DNA of 64,000 nucleotides. It comes from Bacillus sp. X1(2014) (GTDB lineage Bacteria > Bacillota > Bacilli > Bacillales_B > DSM-18226). The position numbers were made by a program, and so were the translations under genes. The stretch is from positions 1 to 64,000 of the forward strand of contig NZ_VEED01000018.1 of assembly GCF_007678255.1 (NCBI RefSeq). Direction: 5' to 3'. Position 1 is the first letter of the stretch. Each line of letters begins with the position of its first letter. Under the pieces are notes generated by a model. That model saw only the letters and a program-made list of their open reading frames with translations, searched no databases and had not been told where the DNA came from. Positions 1-6,612 of this stretch are shown in pieces.

Positions 1-74
1 TGGTGTCTATACTCATATCTTACTTAGGAGTCCTATTTTTTTCAAAGTCGAAAAATAACGATCTACAGGAATGC

Positions 75-130
75 TAAACTGCTTCTTTAGTTGAAGAACA
101 AAAAAAGCCGGCAATAGCTGCCAGCCCTTC
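75..130 (-). repeat. Terminator-associated dispersed repeat, copy 1
   Basis: Read on the minus strand this is a GC-rich hairpin (GGCAGCTATTGCC with flanking GC pairs) followed by a T-rich run and then a conserved tail resembling TTCAACTAAAGAAGCAGTTTA. It begins a few bases after the stop codon of the 49-residue gene at 136-285, so it probably acts as its intrinsic terminator. Six further copies with the same orientation relative to transcription lie in this window. Confidence 0.7.
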
Positions 131-135
131 AAGTA

Positions 136-285
136 TTACTCTTCCATAAAAATTCGTGCATAGTATTCCGTTTCTTCATCTAATTTGTTATCTTTTCTCA
201 ACTCCTCAATAGTTTTTTTTCGGTCGTCTTCAATCACTTGAAAACTTCCTGATACATTTGGTGTTTTCCCTTTGTTCTTATCCAT
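136..285 (-). CDS. Small acidic/basic hypothetical protein, 49 aa
   Basis: A 49-codon frame beginning MDKNKGKTPNVSGSFQVIED and ending in a glutamate-rich stretch. The ribosome-binding site TAGGAGTG sits 6 bases before the ATG, and a hairpin terminator follows the stop directly, so this looks like a real monocistronic gene. The protein is highly charged, with no membrane segment or cysteine, and is probably a soluble cytoplasmic protein with helical character in its second half. I do not recognise its function. Short charged proteins of this kind are common in Bacillus genomes and are often misannotated. Confidence 0.65.
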   Translation of the reverse strand: MDKNKGKTPNVSGSFQVIEDDRKKTIEELRKDNKLDEETEYYARIFMEE

Positions 286-394
286 ACTTTCACTCCTACA
301 TTTCTTCTTATTAGTATTACGGAATTCATTACCCTTTTCATTTTGTGCTTAATTTATCGCTTTATTCGAATGACCCATAATGGTTTCTTCTTAA

Positions 395-450
395 GCTAAC
401 CTGCTACGTAAGTTGAACAAGAAAAAGGGATGCCGCAGCAACCCCTATTC
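395..450 (-). repeat. Terminator-associated dispersed repeat, copy 2
   Basis: On the minus strand the stem GGG..TGC / GCA..CCC is followed by TTTTTCTTGTTCAACTTACG and a GCAGGTTAGC tail. It lies about 120 bases downstream of the ABC permease stop at 570 and is the likely terminator of that three-gene operon. The rest of the 286-569 gap is AT-rich; I see no gene in it. Confidence 0.65.
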
Positions 451-569
451 TTCAACATAAGCCCCCGTTACTTTAAATACAATAATTCACAAATAGATCA
501 ATAACTCTATTTTCTCTTTAACTTCACTTCATTTTTCTGTTAATATTGTTCATTTCTAATATGCTCTAT

Positions 570-1358
570 TTATTCATGTTTCCACCTTTTATGATCAATC
601 CAATATTTTGTTACAAGGAACGTCAGTAAGATACAAAAAAACGATGTGAATAGATTTCCAATAATGGTCGAATTTACGGATCCTGTGATTAAGACCTCCA
701 TTGCGAATTTACTCATCACTGCTGGATTGGCAAAATCAATAACTGGATTTAAACCCACGATTACTCTACAAATCAAAAGGAACACGATCGATATCAAGGC
801 AATTAGACCCTGATTGTTAAAAATGGTACTGATCATTGTAGTCAATGAAATCATAAATAAAACCCACACAAGATAAAACAATAAGGCGACCACTATGTCG
901 GAAAAAGTCACACTCGTAAAAAGGTAGTAAACATATAAATAGGAAGTAAAGTATCCCAGCGCTAAACTAAAACAAATCAATAAATAATTTGAAACCAATT
1001 TACCACCTATATAAGAAAGAACCCTTACCGGTCTTGTTAAAATAAAACCTAACATCCCATTAACTTTATCTGATTGAATGATCCCCATCATTGAGATAAC
1101 AATAATTAGGATACCAAGCTGATCAAATTGAGATCCTAATGTGCTGGCTAGAATTTCTCCGCCAGTCTGAGCTGTAAAACTCGAATCAATCGTAATCCCC
1201 TGACTACCACCTAAAGTTTTTAGAATGGAAGGCAAATAATAGGTAACAACTGGCTGAGTTATACCTAAAAGTAGAAAGACAATGGGTAACCAAATCACTT
1301 TGAATTCACGTACCATTTGAACAAATTCCTTTTTTGTCATTACAATAATACGATTCAT
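570..1358 (-). CDS. ABC-2 type transporter permease (YxlG-like)
   Basis: About 262 residues with six predicted hydrophobic segments and a large extracellular loop between the first two, as in ABC-2 exporter permeases. Its neighbours, an ATPase and a PLDc_N-like small membrane protein in the order E-F-G, match the yxlE-yxlF-yxlG part of the B. subtilis sigY operon. I chose the ATG at 1358: it overlaps the ATPase stop as ATGA, and GGGTGATAG precedes it by about 7 bases. An in-frame ATG five codons earlier at 1373 has no comparable site. It presumably forms the membrane channel for the adjacent ATPase; the exported substrate is unknown. Confidence 0.8.
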   Translation of the reverse strand: MNRIIVMTKKEFVQMVREFKVIWLPIVFLLLGITQPVVTYYLPSILKTLGGSQGITIDSSFTAQTGGEILASTLGSQFDQLGILIIVISMMGIIQSDKVNGMLGFILTRPVRVLSYIGGKLVSNYLLICFSLALGYFTSYLYVYYLFTSVTFSDIVVALLFYLVWVLFMISLTTMISTIFNNQGLIALISIVFLLICRVIVGLNPVIDFANPAVMSKFAMEVLITGSVNSTIIGNLFTSFFCILLTFLVTKYWIDHKRWKHE

Positions 1359-2260
1359 TTTTCTATCACCCATTTTATGAAGATTTCTTCTAAAGTATCA
1401 TGATGGATTTCAAATTTTACTATGTCCACGCTTTTCTCCAATGCATCTTTAAGTAACATATCCTTGTTTTTGTCGATATTTTCGACTTTTACTTTGATTT
1501 TATTCCCAATTACCTCAACCCATTTCACATAAGGTAATTTTTTTACATCTTCAATCCAATTTTGATTTACCATCGAGATTTCTAATTTTAATTGGTTGTT
1601 ACTATTACGGTTTAATAGTTCTGCAATAGTTGTATCTTCTATCTTGCAGCCATTTTTTATCATGACAAATCTTTCGCATATTTCTTCTGCATCGCCTAGT
1701 ATATGGGTAGATAATAAAATAGTTGTTTCCTTTTTAATTTCTTGAATAAGATTTAATACCTCTCTTCGACCGATTGGATCCAATGCAGATACTGGTTCAT
1801 CCATCACAATTAGTGAAGGTTTATGCAGAAGTGCTTGTGCAATACCTAGACGTTGTTTCATTCCGCCAGAAAATGTCCCAACTTTTAAGTTTTCTTCCCT
1901 TTCAAGTCCTACCTTTGCCAAAATTTTAGGTATCGAGTTTATTAATTCTCCTTTTTTCATTCCAGACAGCTGCCCCATAAACATAAGCATTTCTTTCGTT
2001 GTCATCCAGTTAAAAAATTCAGGGTACTGAGGCAAATAACCAATTTCTCTTTTCATTTTTGATATTTTCTTCCCATTCAGCATAACTTCGCCTGCATTTT
2101 GATTTATCATATCTACAATTACTTTTATTAATGTGGACTTCCCTGCGCCATTTGGTCCTATTAAACCGACACATTCTCCTGATTGCAACTCCATAGAGAA
2201 ATTATTTACGGCGATTTTATCTTTGAATTTTTTTGTTACATTCCTAATCTCCAATTTCAA
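1355..2260 (-). CDS. ABC transporter ATP-binding protein (YxlF-like)
   Basis: A 301-residue ABC ATPase. Visible motifs in order are Walker A GPNGAGKS (near residues 35-42), the Q-loop LPQYPE, the signature FSGGMKQR, Walker B LIVMDEP, and the switch histidine in STHIL. A C-terminal extension of about 80 residues follows, typical of exporter ATPases of the CcmA/YxlF kind. The start overlaps the upstream small gene by four bases (ATGA) and the end overlaps the permease in the same way, so the three are translationally coupled. It should power export or membrane remodelling with the permease at 570-1358. Confidence 0.9.
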   Translation of the reverse strand: MKLEIRNVTKKFKDKIAVNNFSMELQSGECVGLIGPNGAGKSTLIKVIVDMINQNAGEVMLNGKKISKMKREIGYLPQYPEFFNWMTTKEMLMFMGQLSGMKKGELINSIPKILAKVGLEREENLKVGTFSGGMKQRLGIAQALLHKPSLIVMDEPVSALDPIGRREVLNLIQEIKKETTILLSTHILGDAEEICERFVMIKNGCKIEDTTIAELLNRNSNNQLKLEISMVNQNWIEDVKKLPYVKWVEVIGNKIKVKVENIDKNKDMLLKDALEKSVDIVKFEIHHDTLEEIFIKWVIEK

Positions 2261-2496
2261 AAACTCTCACGATCCTTTCGTCCCAAAACAAAGTATAGAA
2301 TTGGACCAATAATATTGATAAAAATAATAATCATCGTCCAAATAGGTAAATTTTTCCTCATTTTTCTATGACGGAATAAATCCAGTAAGGCAATGAAAAC
2401 CAATAACGAACCTAAAACAATAAATGGCAGGATAAAAGGGATAAAAGCCATAAAATCAATTTGCTTTATGTCTTCCCATTCATAGTGTAGTTGCAC
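2257..2496 (-). CDS. Small two-helix membrane protein, PLDc_N-like (YxlE-like)
   Basis: About 79 residues with two hydrophobic helices and a dibasic loop (RHRKMRK) between them, ending in the pattern IIGPILYFVLGRKDRESF typical of the phospholipase D N-terminal (PLDc_N) family. YxlE of B. subtilis has the same fold and the same position before an ABC ATPase and permease. I favour a GTG start at 2496, eight bases after AGAGG; a GTG three codons earlier overlaps the ribosome-binding site. In B. subtilis YxlD/YxlE hold back the sigma factor SigY, but no sigY homologue is seen here, so this protein may instead assist the transporter. Confidence 0.75.
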   Translation of the reverse strand: MQLHYEWEDIKQIDFMAFIPFILPFIVLGSLLVFIALLDLFRHRKMRKNLPIWTMIIIFINIIGPILYFVLGRKDRESF

Positions 2497-2522
2497 TCCA
2501 TTCACCTCTTCTCATCAATCTC

Positions 2523-2546
2523 AATCTCATTATTGATAATGATAAT
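2523..2546. promoter_or_regulatory. Putative operator, distal copy (imperfect palindrome)
   Basis: AATCTCATTAT followed after 2 bases by the partly matching arm ATAATGATAAT (8 of 11 positions fit a perfect palindrome). It is the same sequence class as the near-perfect site 50 bp away, in the divergent region between the yxlEFG-like operon and the HTH regulator. Confidence 0.6.
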
Positions 2547-2570
2547 GCAAAAGCGAGTGCATTGCAATAC

Positions 2571-2598
2571 TTAATCTCATTATTTATAATGAGATTAA
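2571..2598. promoter_or_regulatory. Putative operator, proximal copy (12-bp arms)
   Basis: A palindrome with arms TTAATCTCATTA and TAATGAGATTAA around TTTA, ending about 25 bases before the regulator start. This is the most likely binding site for the divergent regulator, which would then control both itself and the ABC operon. Evidence is from symmetry and position only. Confidence 0.7.
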
Positions 2599-2622
2599 TA
2601 ACTAATGAATAAGGTGATTCCT

Positions 2623-3168
2623 ATGATTAATAAGGTTGAAATATTAATGCATCCAGTAAGAATGAAAATTTTACAAGCACTAATGAGGGATAAAGAAATT
2701 GGTCTAACACCCTTAGAAATGGTGGAGATTATTAAAGAAGTACCCAAAGCAACACTCTATCGACATATACAAATTTTGCTGGATGCAGGTATTATCCGAG
2801 TTATGAAAGAAAGAAAAGTAAAATCTGTGTCTGAAAAATATTACACATTAAATGAAAATGAGGCTAGAGTTAATGTGCAGGAATGGAAAAAAGCATCTCA
2901 TCAGGAGAAGCTTGATTATGTCTCATATTACCAATTATCAGTTATGTCTCAATATCAGAGTTACCTTGAAAAATTAGAAAATCAAAACTGTCCAGAGGAT
3001 GGTGCCACTTTTTCTCTAGTGGAATTAAAGATGAGTGATGAGAGGTTTAAACAATTTGAGAACGAATTAACTGAATTAATGACTAAATATTATCATGCTC
3101 CGAGCGAGAACAATGGGAAAGATGCTCCAGTTCGAACAATCGCTTTTACGATCATCCCAGATGCATAA
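2623..3168 (+). CDS. Winged-helix transcriptional regulator (ArsR-like HTH)
   Basis: About 181 residues. The N-terminal part (HPVRMKILQALMRD, then KATLYRHIQILLDAGIIRVM) is a winged helix with the recognition helix around residues 45-60. The C-terminal half is charged and helical, probably for dimerisation or ligand sensing, as in the YfmP/YdfL or HTH_20 groups. I prefer the ATG at 2623 because AAGGTGATT lies 5 bases before it; an ATG at 2605 has no good site. It is divergent from the yxlEFG-like exporter and shares two palindromes with it, so it is probably the repressor of that operon. It takes the place that sigY-yxlCD hold in B. subtilis. Confidence 0.8.
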   Translation: MINKVEILMHPVRMKILQALMRDKEIGLTPLEMVEIIKEVPKATLYRHIQILLDAGIIRVMKERKVKSVSEKYYTLNENEARVNVQEWKKASHQEKLDYVSYYQLSVMSQYQSYLEKLENQNCPEDGATFSLVELKMSDERFKQFENELTELMTKYYHAPSENNGKDAPVRTIAFTIIPDA

Positions 3169-3313
3169 AAAGGACATGACCCTTTTCTTTAGCCAAATAT
3201 CGTTAAAAGAAAAGTCATTAGTCCTTCTACGAGAAAAAGGTGTTCTGAACAAACTTATATTAACCCTATTTGAGGATCTTTAATATACTTGAAAAATTTA
3301 TGACCATAAAAAA

Positions 3314-3337
3314 GAACATTTGGAATGGTCTTTTTTA
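3314..3337 (+). terminator. Intrinsic terminator of the HTH regulator
   Basis: GAACATT and AATGGTC pair in a short stem followed by TTTTTT. A larger outer symmetry (GACCATAAAAAAGA against TCTTTTTTATGGTC, 3302-3342) may let it work in both directions. Confidence 0.65.
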
Positions 3338-3411
3338 TGGTCCCATCTTCCACTAGTCGAGTAGAAGGGAGCCTTTCTACCTTGCGGTAGATTGTACTCC
3401 ACCCCCTCACA

Positions 3412-3444
3412 GAACCGTGCTTGCACTATTAATGCACACGGCTC
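3412..3444 (-). ncRNA. Group II intron domain V
   Basis: On the minus strand GAGCCGTGTGC pairs with GCACGGTTC around a short loop, followed by TGTGAGGGGG. The GAGCCGT...ACGGTTC arrangement is the conserved catalytic core hairpin of bacterial group II introns and is the strongest evidence for the intron call. Confidence 0.88.
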
Positions 3445-3451
3445 CTCCTAG

Positions 3452-3529
3452 TTACCATTTACAAAATGTAGCTAATCTCTTAGATTGAGATTTTGCTACT
3501 TCTGCTATCCTTAGTAGTTTTGTTTCCAT
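3452..3529 (-). pseudogene. Remnant of the intron-encoded maturase, 25 codons
   Basis: The frame starts METKLLRIAEVAKSQS, which resembles the beginning of LtrA-type intron-encoded proteins, and ends after RLATFCKW with a stop just before domain V. GTAGGGATAAATGG precedes the start codon as in full-length introns. The pattern fits an internal in-frame deletion that joined the first about 17 codons to the last few of the maturase. No reverse-transcriptase motif (such as YADD) remains. Confidence 0.7.
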
Positions 3530-4033
3530 TTATCCCTACCTCTGAGTGTAGTAAATGTTTCCCTAGTAAGGGCGATAACTGGTAGCTAGCCCTTCCTCCA
3601 TCGGCATTACCCAACTTCATTGGTACTACGCTGCTATCCGACTCCCTACACAGCATTTGGTCTCCTTGCTTTTTATCGCTTGTACACCATACTCTTCTAA
3701 CAAGAAAAGACCGGTAGGGTCTCCCGAGTTGCCGTATCATATCGATGTGTAACGTGCCAAGGTCTCTGACTCCAGAGAGGTTTTATCCATCTTGCCCCTA
3801 ACGAAGGATAAAAATGTAGCTTTCTGCTGCAGGTAAAGCATCAGCCCTCTCGATTTACTAACATTATGGAGCTCAATCCCTTCAACCAATTGGCTTTCGG
3901 CCCGCCACCTAACTGTCTACGCTTAAAGACTAAAGTTACCTTTACCCCTCCAAGACTCGCTACGAGCGAATGGCTAGTTCTTACTCGACGGGAATCCCAC
4001 CCGCTATATGATACGACCTAGGCTCGGCCGCAC

Positions 4034-4081
4034 ACCTGCCCCGTTAGTACAAAAAGGAAAAAGCTGCCAAAAATAGCAGCC
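4034..4081 (-). repeat. Terminator-associated dispersed repeat, copy 3, cut by the intron
   Basis: On the minus strand GGCTGC...GGCAGC forms a stem followed by TTTTTCCTTTTTG and then GTACTAACGGGGCAGGT, the conserved tail of this repeat family. The group II intron begins at the very next base, so the intron sits inside this copy. It lies 42 bases downstream of the nuclease gene stop and probably terminates it. Confidence 0.7.
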
Positions 4082-4122
4082 TTTCTTCATTTTTGTGTTA
4101 TATGTGTATATAGCCGATTTGT

Positions 4123-5043
4123 TTACTCACCTACTAGTCCATCACCATCCCGATCGTCCATATATTTATAGAGCCATGAATTACGCGTAATGGGCATTTT
4201 AAAGCCAGCAGCTTTGGCTTCAGCGATCGTAACACTTCCATTATGATTGGTATCCACCTTACTAACATCTTCATTACTACTTACCGTTTCGGTTGCTGGT
4301 ACATTGTCTGTTTTCGGTGGGGTACTGCTCGTACCTTTCGTTTCCCCTAAATTTTTGTTCACTTCATCTGGGTTTACATTGTCAAATTCATCTATAATGG
4401 ATCTGCCCTGAATTTTGTATGTGAATTTATAATGGTTAGGAATTTGCGTTTGTGTATTTGGATATTGAATCACTGCTACGAAATCTGTACAACCTCCTGC
4501 ATCTCGAATCACTTTTTCCATATATGCTTGATCGCCGTGCCTATTAAGAATGCTGTCTTGAGGTGTAATGTTATATGCGTTAGATACTCCTCCAAGTGAG
4601 TCAGCAATCACATGCCCTTCATCTAATTCTTGACTCTCTGTACCGGGAACCTTTGCTTCATCAGAATAGTATCTCCCAGACGATAAAACATGTTCAGTAT
4701 TCGGATTTTGGAGTGTTATATTTTTTGCTTCAACACGGATTAGCTGTCCGTATTCATTTGTAAAAGCCCAATATTCCCTGTCGCCATACCCGACATCAAC
4801 TCTTACATTCGGCTTTCTTGAACCTGACATATCTCCGCCATCTACTACAATTAGTGTATATTTACTGTAGTCAAAGTCGCCATTACCACTTGTTATCGTT
4901 GGTGTACTAGTGGCAGGAACGCTTGGACTGACTCCACTTTCTCTATTCGTTTTTTCTACCTCTTTGCCAGTTGTTTCATTTGATGAACAAGCTGCAAGGA
5001 ACACTAATAAAAACGCCATAAATATGTAAGTTAATTTCTTCAT
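4123..5043 (-). CDS. Secreted lipoprotein DNA/RNA non-specific endonuclease
   Basis: 306 residues. A signal peptide ends in the lipobox LAAC, with the lipidated cysteine at residue 19, so the protein should be anchored outside the membrane. After a serine/threonine-rich linker comes a beta-beta-alpha-metal nuclease domain. Around residues 140-165 it has DEGHVIADSLGG...N...PQD, the family's D-x-G-H motif (usually DRGH) with the downstream metal-binding asparagine. The C-terminus carries two calcium-loop-like segments, DTNHNGSVTIAE and DDRDGDGLVGE. The second resembles an excalibur domain but lacks its cysteines. Likely role: degradation of extracellular nucleic acid. It is monocistronic and ends in a terminator repeat. 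Confidence 0.85.
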   Translation of the reverse strand: MKKLTYIFMAFLLVFLAACSSNETTGKEVEKTNRESGVSPSVPATSTPTITSGNGDFDYSKYTLIVVDGGDMSGSRKPNVRVDVGYGDREYWAFTNEYGQLIRVEAKNITLQNPNTEHVLSSGRYYSDEAKVPGTESQELDEGHVIADSLGGVSNAYNITPQDSILNRHGDQAYMEKVIRDAGGCTDFVAVIQYPNTQTQIPNHYKFTYKIQGRSIIDEFDNVNPDEVNKNLGETKGTSSTPPKTDNVPATETVSSNEDVSKVDTNHNGSVTIAEAKAAGFKMPITRNSWLYKYMDDRDGDGLVGE

Positions 5044-5247
5044 GAATTATCCCCTTATTATAAATATCTGTAAAAAAACCAAGACTATTATACTGCTAAA
5101 ACACTTCAAAAAACGAATAAAATATAATTTAAAAAGGATTCTAAGCTAAAGCTGAAATCCTTATAATCTTAACTCCAACAAATTTATATTCCCTATATAT
5201 AATCCATAATGTTATTAACCTAGTTATGGTAAAATTCCTTATTCCAT

Positions 5248-5300
5248 TAAACTGCTTCCGTTAGTGGAACAAGAAAAAGAGCCGCAGCTACGACTCTTTG
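5248..5300 (-). repeat. Terminator-associated dispersed repeat, copy 4
   Basis: On the minus strand GAGTCGTAGCTGCGGCTC folds and is followed by TTTTTCTTGTTCCACTAACG and GGAAGCAGTTTAATGG. It lies 65 bases downstream of the stop of the 144-residue membrane gene. The remainder of 5044-5364 holds only the nuclease upstream region and a weak AAGGATT/AATCCTT symmetry near 5135-5163. Confidence 0.7.
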
Positions 5301-5364
5301 TTAAACTAAAGCACCCTTTAATTAATAAGCGAGATGAATAAGTTGCAAAAAGTGACCTGCATTA

Positions 5365-5799
5365 TTAATGCTTTATTTCCTCATAATCTGTACTTAGAGG
5401 TGAAGCATATATATTAATAAATAATATGTAAACTGGATAAAGAATGACAGACCCATAAATCAGAAGGCTAAATCTCGGAAATAGTGTTACTCCTACATTA
5501 ATAGGAAAAACAACAGGGAAAAAAGAGAAAAAAAGAATAAAATATGGTACCCACAAAAGGAGTGACAAATAGCTGTATTTTCTACTTATATTCCATTTTT
5601 TTGTTAAGTAAATGAATAAAATTGTCGAAAGTAGAAGTCCAATAACATTAATAGCAGCAATTACAATGTAAACATTATCCCATTTCCAGCCAGTTAACAT
5701 ACTAATATGAGATACATTTATTATGAGTTCGATTGCTATAAACAACGCTATACCGTATAAGGCACTAATAATATTTAACTTTATAAAAAACTTCATCAT
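5365..5799 (-). CDS. Four-helix integral membrane protein, unknown
   Basis: 144 residues with four clear hydrophobic segments and a basic loop (TKKWNISRKYS) after the second. A perfect AAGGAGG precedes two consecutive ATG codons (5799 and 5796); either could start it. The protein has no motif I recognise. A terminator-type repeat follows the gene and the 104-residue gene upstream ends in another copy, so each appears to be its own transcription unit. Confidence 0.7.
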   Translation of the reverse strand: MMKFFIKLNIISALYGIALFIAIELIINVSHISMLTGWKWDNVYIVIAAINVIGLLLSTILFIYLTKKWNISRKYSYLSLLLWVPYFILFFSFFPVVFPINVGVTLFPRFSLLIYGSVILYPVYILFINIYASPLSTDYEEIKH

Positions 5800-5865
5800 A
5801 TACCTCCTTAATTAAGAAACAGCAACACCTCTGAAGTTCTTTATTCAATTATAATCATTCTTAAA

Positions 5866-5925
5866 GTAACCTGCCAGTTACTTCAATAAGAAAAGGCATT
5901 ACCGTTGTTCCAATAATGCACCCGT
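5866..5925 (-). repeat. Terminator-associated dispersed repeat, copy 5
   Basis: On the minus strand GCATTA and TAATGC form a stem around GGAACAACGG, followed by CCTTTTCTTATTGAAGTAAC and TGGCAGGTTAC. It lies 20-70 bases after the stop of the 104-residue gene at 5942. This copy has a longer loop than the others. Confidence 0.65.
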
Positions 5926-5941
5926 TTGCTGAAGAAAAAAT

Positions 5942-6256
5942 TCAATTATTTTTCAAGATGATATACAGTTTTGCTGATTTAGATGGAACAAAAATGATAG
6001 GATATTTTTCTCCTAACAGTTTCCTCACCTCTTGAAATAATTCGAACCCTTTTTCATTGTGATTTCCTCTAGTTTTAATCCATTTACCATATACCGATCC
6101 CCATTCCAATAGTGCCTCCCTTAAATTTTCTGATAAAGGGAAATCCTCAATATCAAGATTCTCACCACAATCGTTACACCAAATTGGATCCGCCACAAAA
6201 TCAGCTTCGAATTTAAATGAAGTATGTTTGCAGTTTCTATTTCTTTTCCAAAACAT
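5942..6256 (-). CDS. Hypothetical protein with a CxxC pair, 104 aa
   Basis: 104 residues. The N-terminal part contains C9 and, about 18 residues later, CNDCGENL, a treble-clef or rubredoxin-like metal-binding pattern. A helical segment follows, then a beta-rich tail. GGAG is 8 bases before the ATG. I do not recognise the family, although small Bacillus proteins with this type of zinc-knuckle start are common. A terminator-type repeat follows on the minus strand. Function unknown. Confidence 0.65.
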   Translation of the reverse strand: MFWKRNRNCKHTSFKFEADFVADPIWCNDCGENLDIEDFPLSENLREALLEWGSVYGKWIKTRGNHNEKGFELFQEVRKLLGEKYPIIFVPSKSAKLYIILKNN

Positions 6257-6349
6257 TAGTTATTCTCCATTTCAAATTTATAAGTGGAAAGTGCAAATAC
6301 ACAATATCAAAATTATATCTCAGCACTGGATGTTCCGTCTTCCTTCTTC

Positions 6350-6402
6350 AACAAGCCTGCCTCGTTAATACAACAAGTAAAAAGACCGCCGCAGCGGTCA
6401 GC
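6350..6402 (-). repeat. Terminator-associated dispersed repeat, copy 6
   Basis: On the minus strand GACCGCTGCGGCGGTC is an almost perfect stem with a short loop, followed by TTTTTACTTGTTGTATTAAC and GAGGCAGGCTTG. It lies about 210 bases downstream of the ysnF-like gene at 6613, which makes it the most distant copy from its gene. The rest of 6257-6612 has no visible gene. Confidence 0.65.
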
Positions 6403-6612
6403 ATTCTCACCAAATTGAAATTATCTTCGTTGTTCCATCATTAAATAGCGTTTAATCTTTAAACTTTTATTTCGAATCATCGATCTATAATCGATGATCG
6501 GAAGAAAATTTGCTAATAATTCAAACAATTCCTTTGAAAATCAGCTTTTATTATACAGTTTCTAAGGACTTCCTATTACATTCAAGCTTATTTAGTTTGA
6601 TGTGTTTTTTCT

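Larger units (their letters stand above)
3343..4033 (-). mobile_element. Group II intron, reverse-transcriptase ORF deleted
   Basis: Read on the minus strand the segment begins GTGCGGCCGAG at 4033, the usual group II 5' end, and runs through about 500 bases of structured, GC-richer sequence unlike its AT-rich surroundings. It then contains a textbook domain V hairpin (3412-3444) and a domain VI-like hairpin just after it. The 3' end is near 3341-3344 (GATGGGAC). Group II introns normally carry a reverse transcriptase/maturase of about 400-600 codons; here only a 25-codon remnant is left between the ribozyme halves. The intron is therefore not mobile on its own but might still splice if a maturase acts in trans. 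Exact ends and class are uncertain. Confidence 0.85.

Noticed and set aside
2605..2622. ATG at 2605 as start of the HTH regulator
   Set aside because: It lacks a ribosome-binding site, while AAGGTGATT lies at good distance from the ATG at 2623.
3480..3740. An 86-codon minus-strand frame in the group II intron
   Set aside because: It lies across the ribozyme domains and ends in the maturase stub, so it is a chance frame in structural RNA, not a protein gene.
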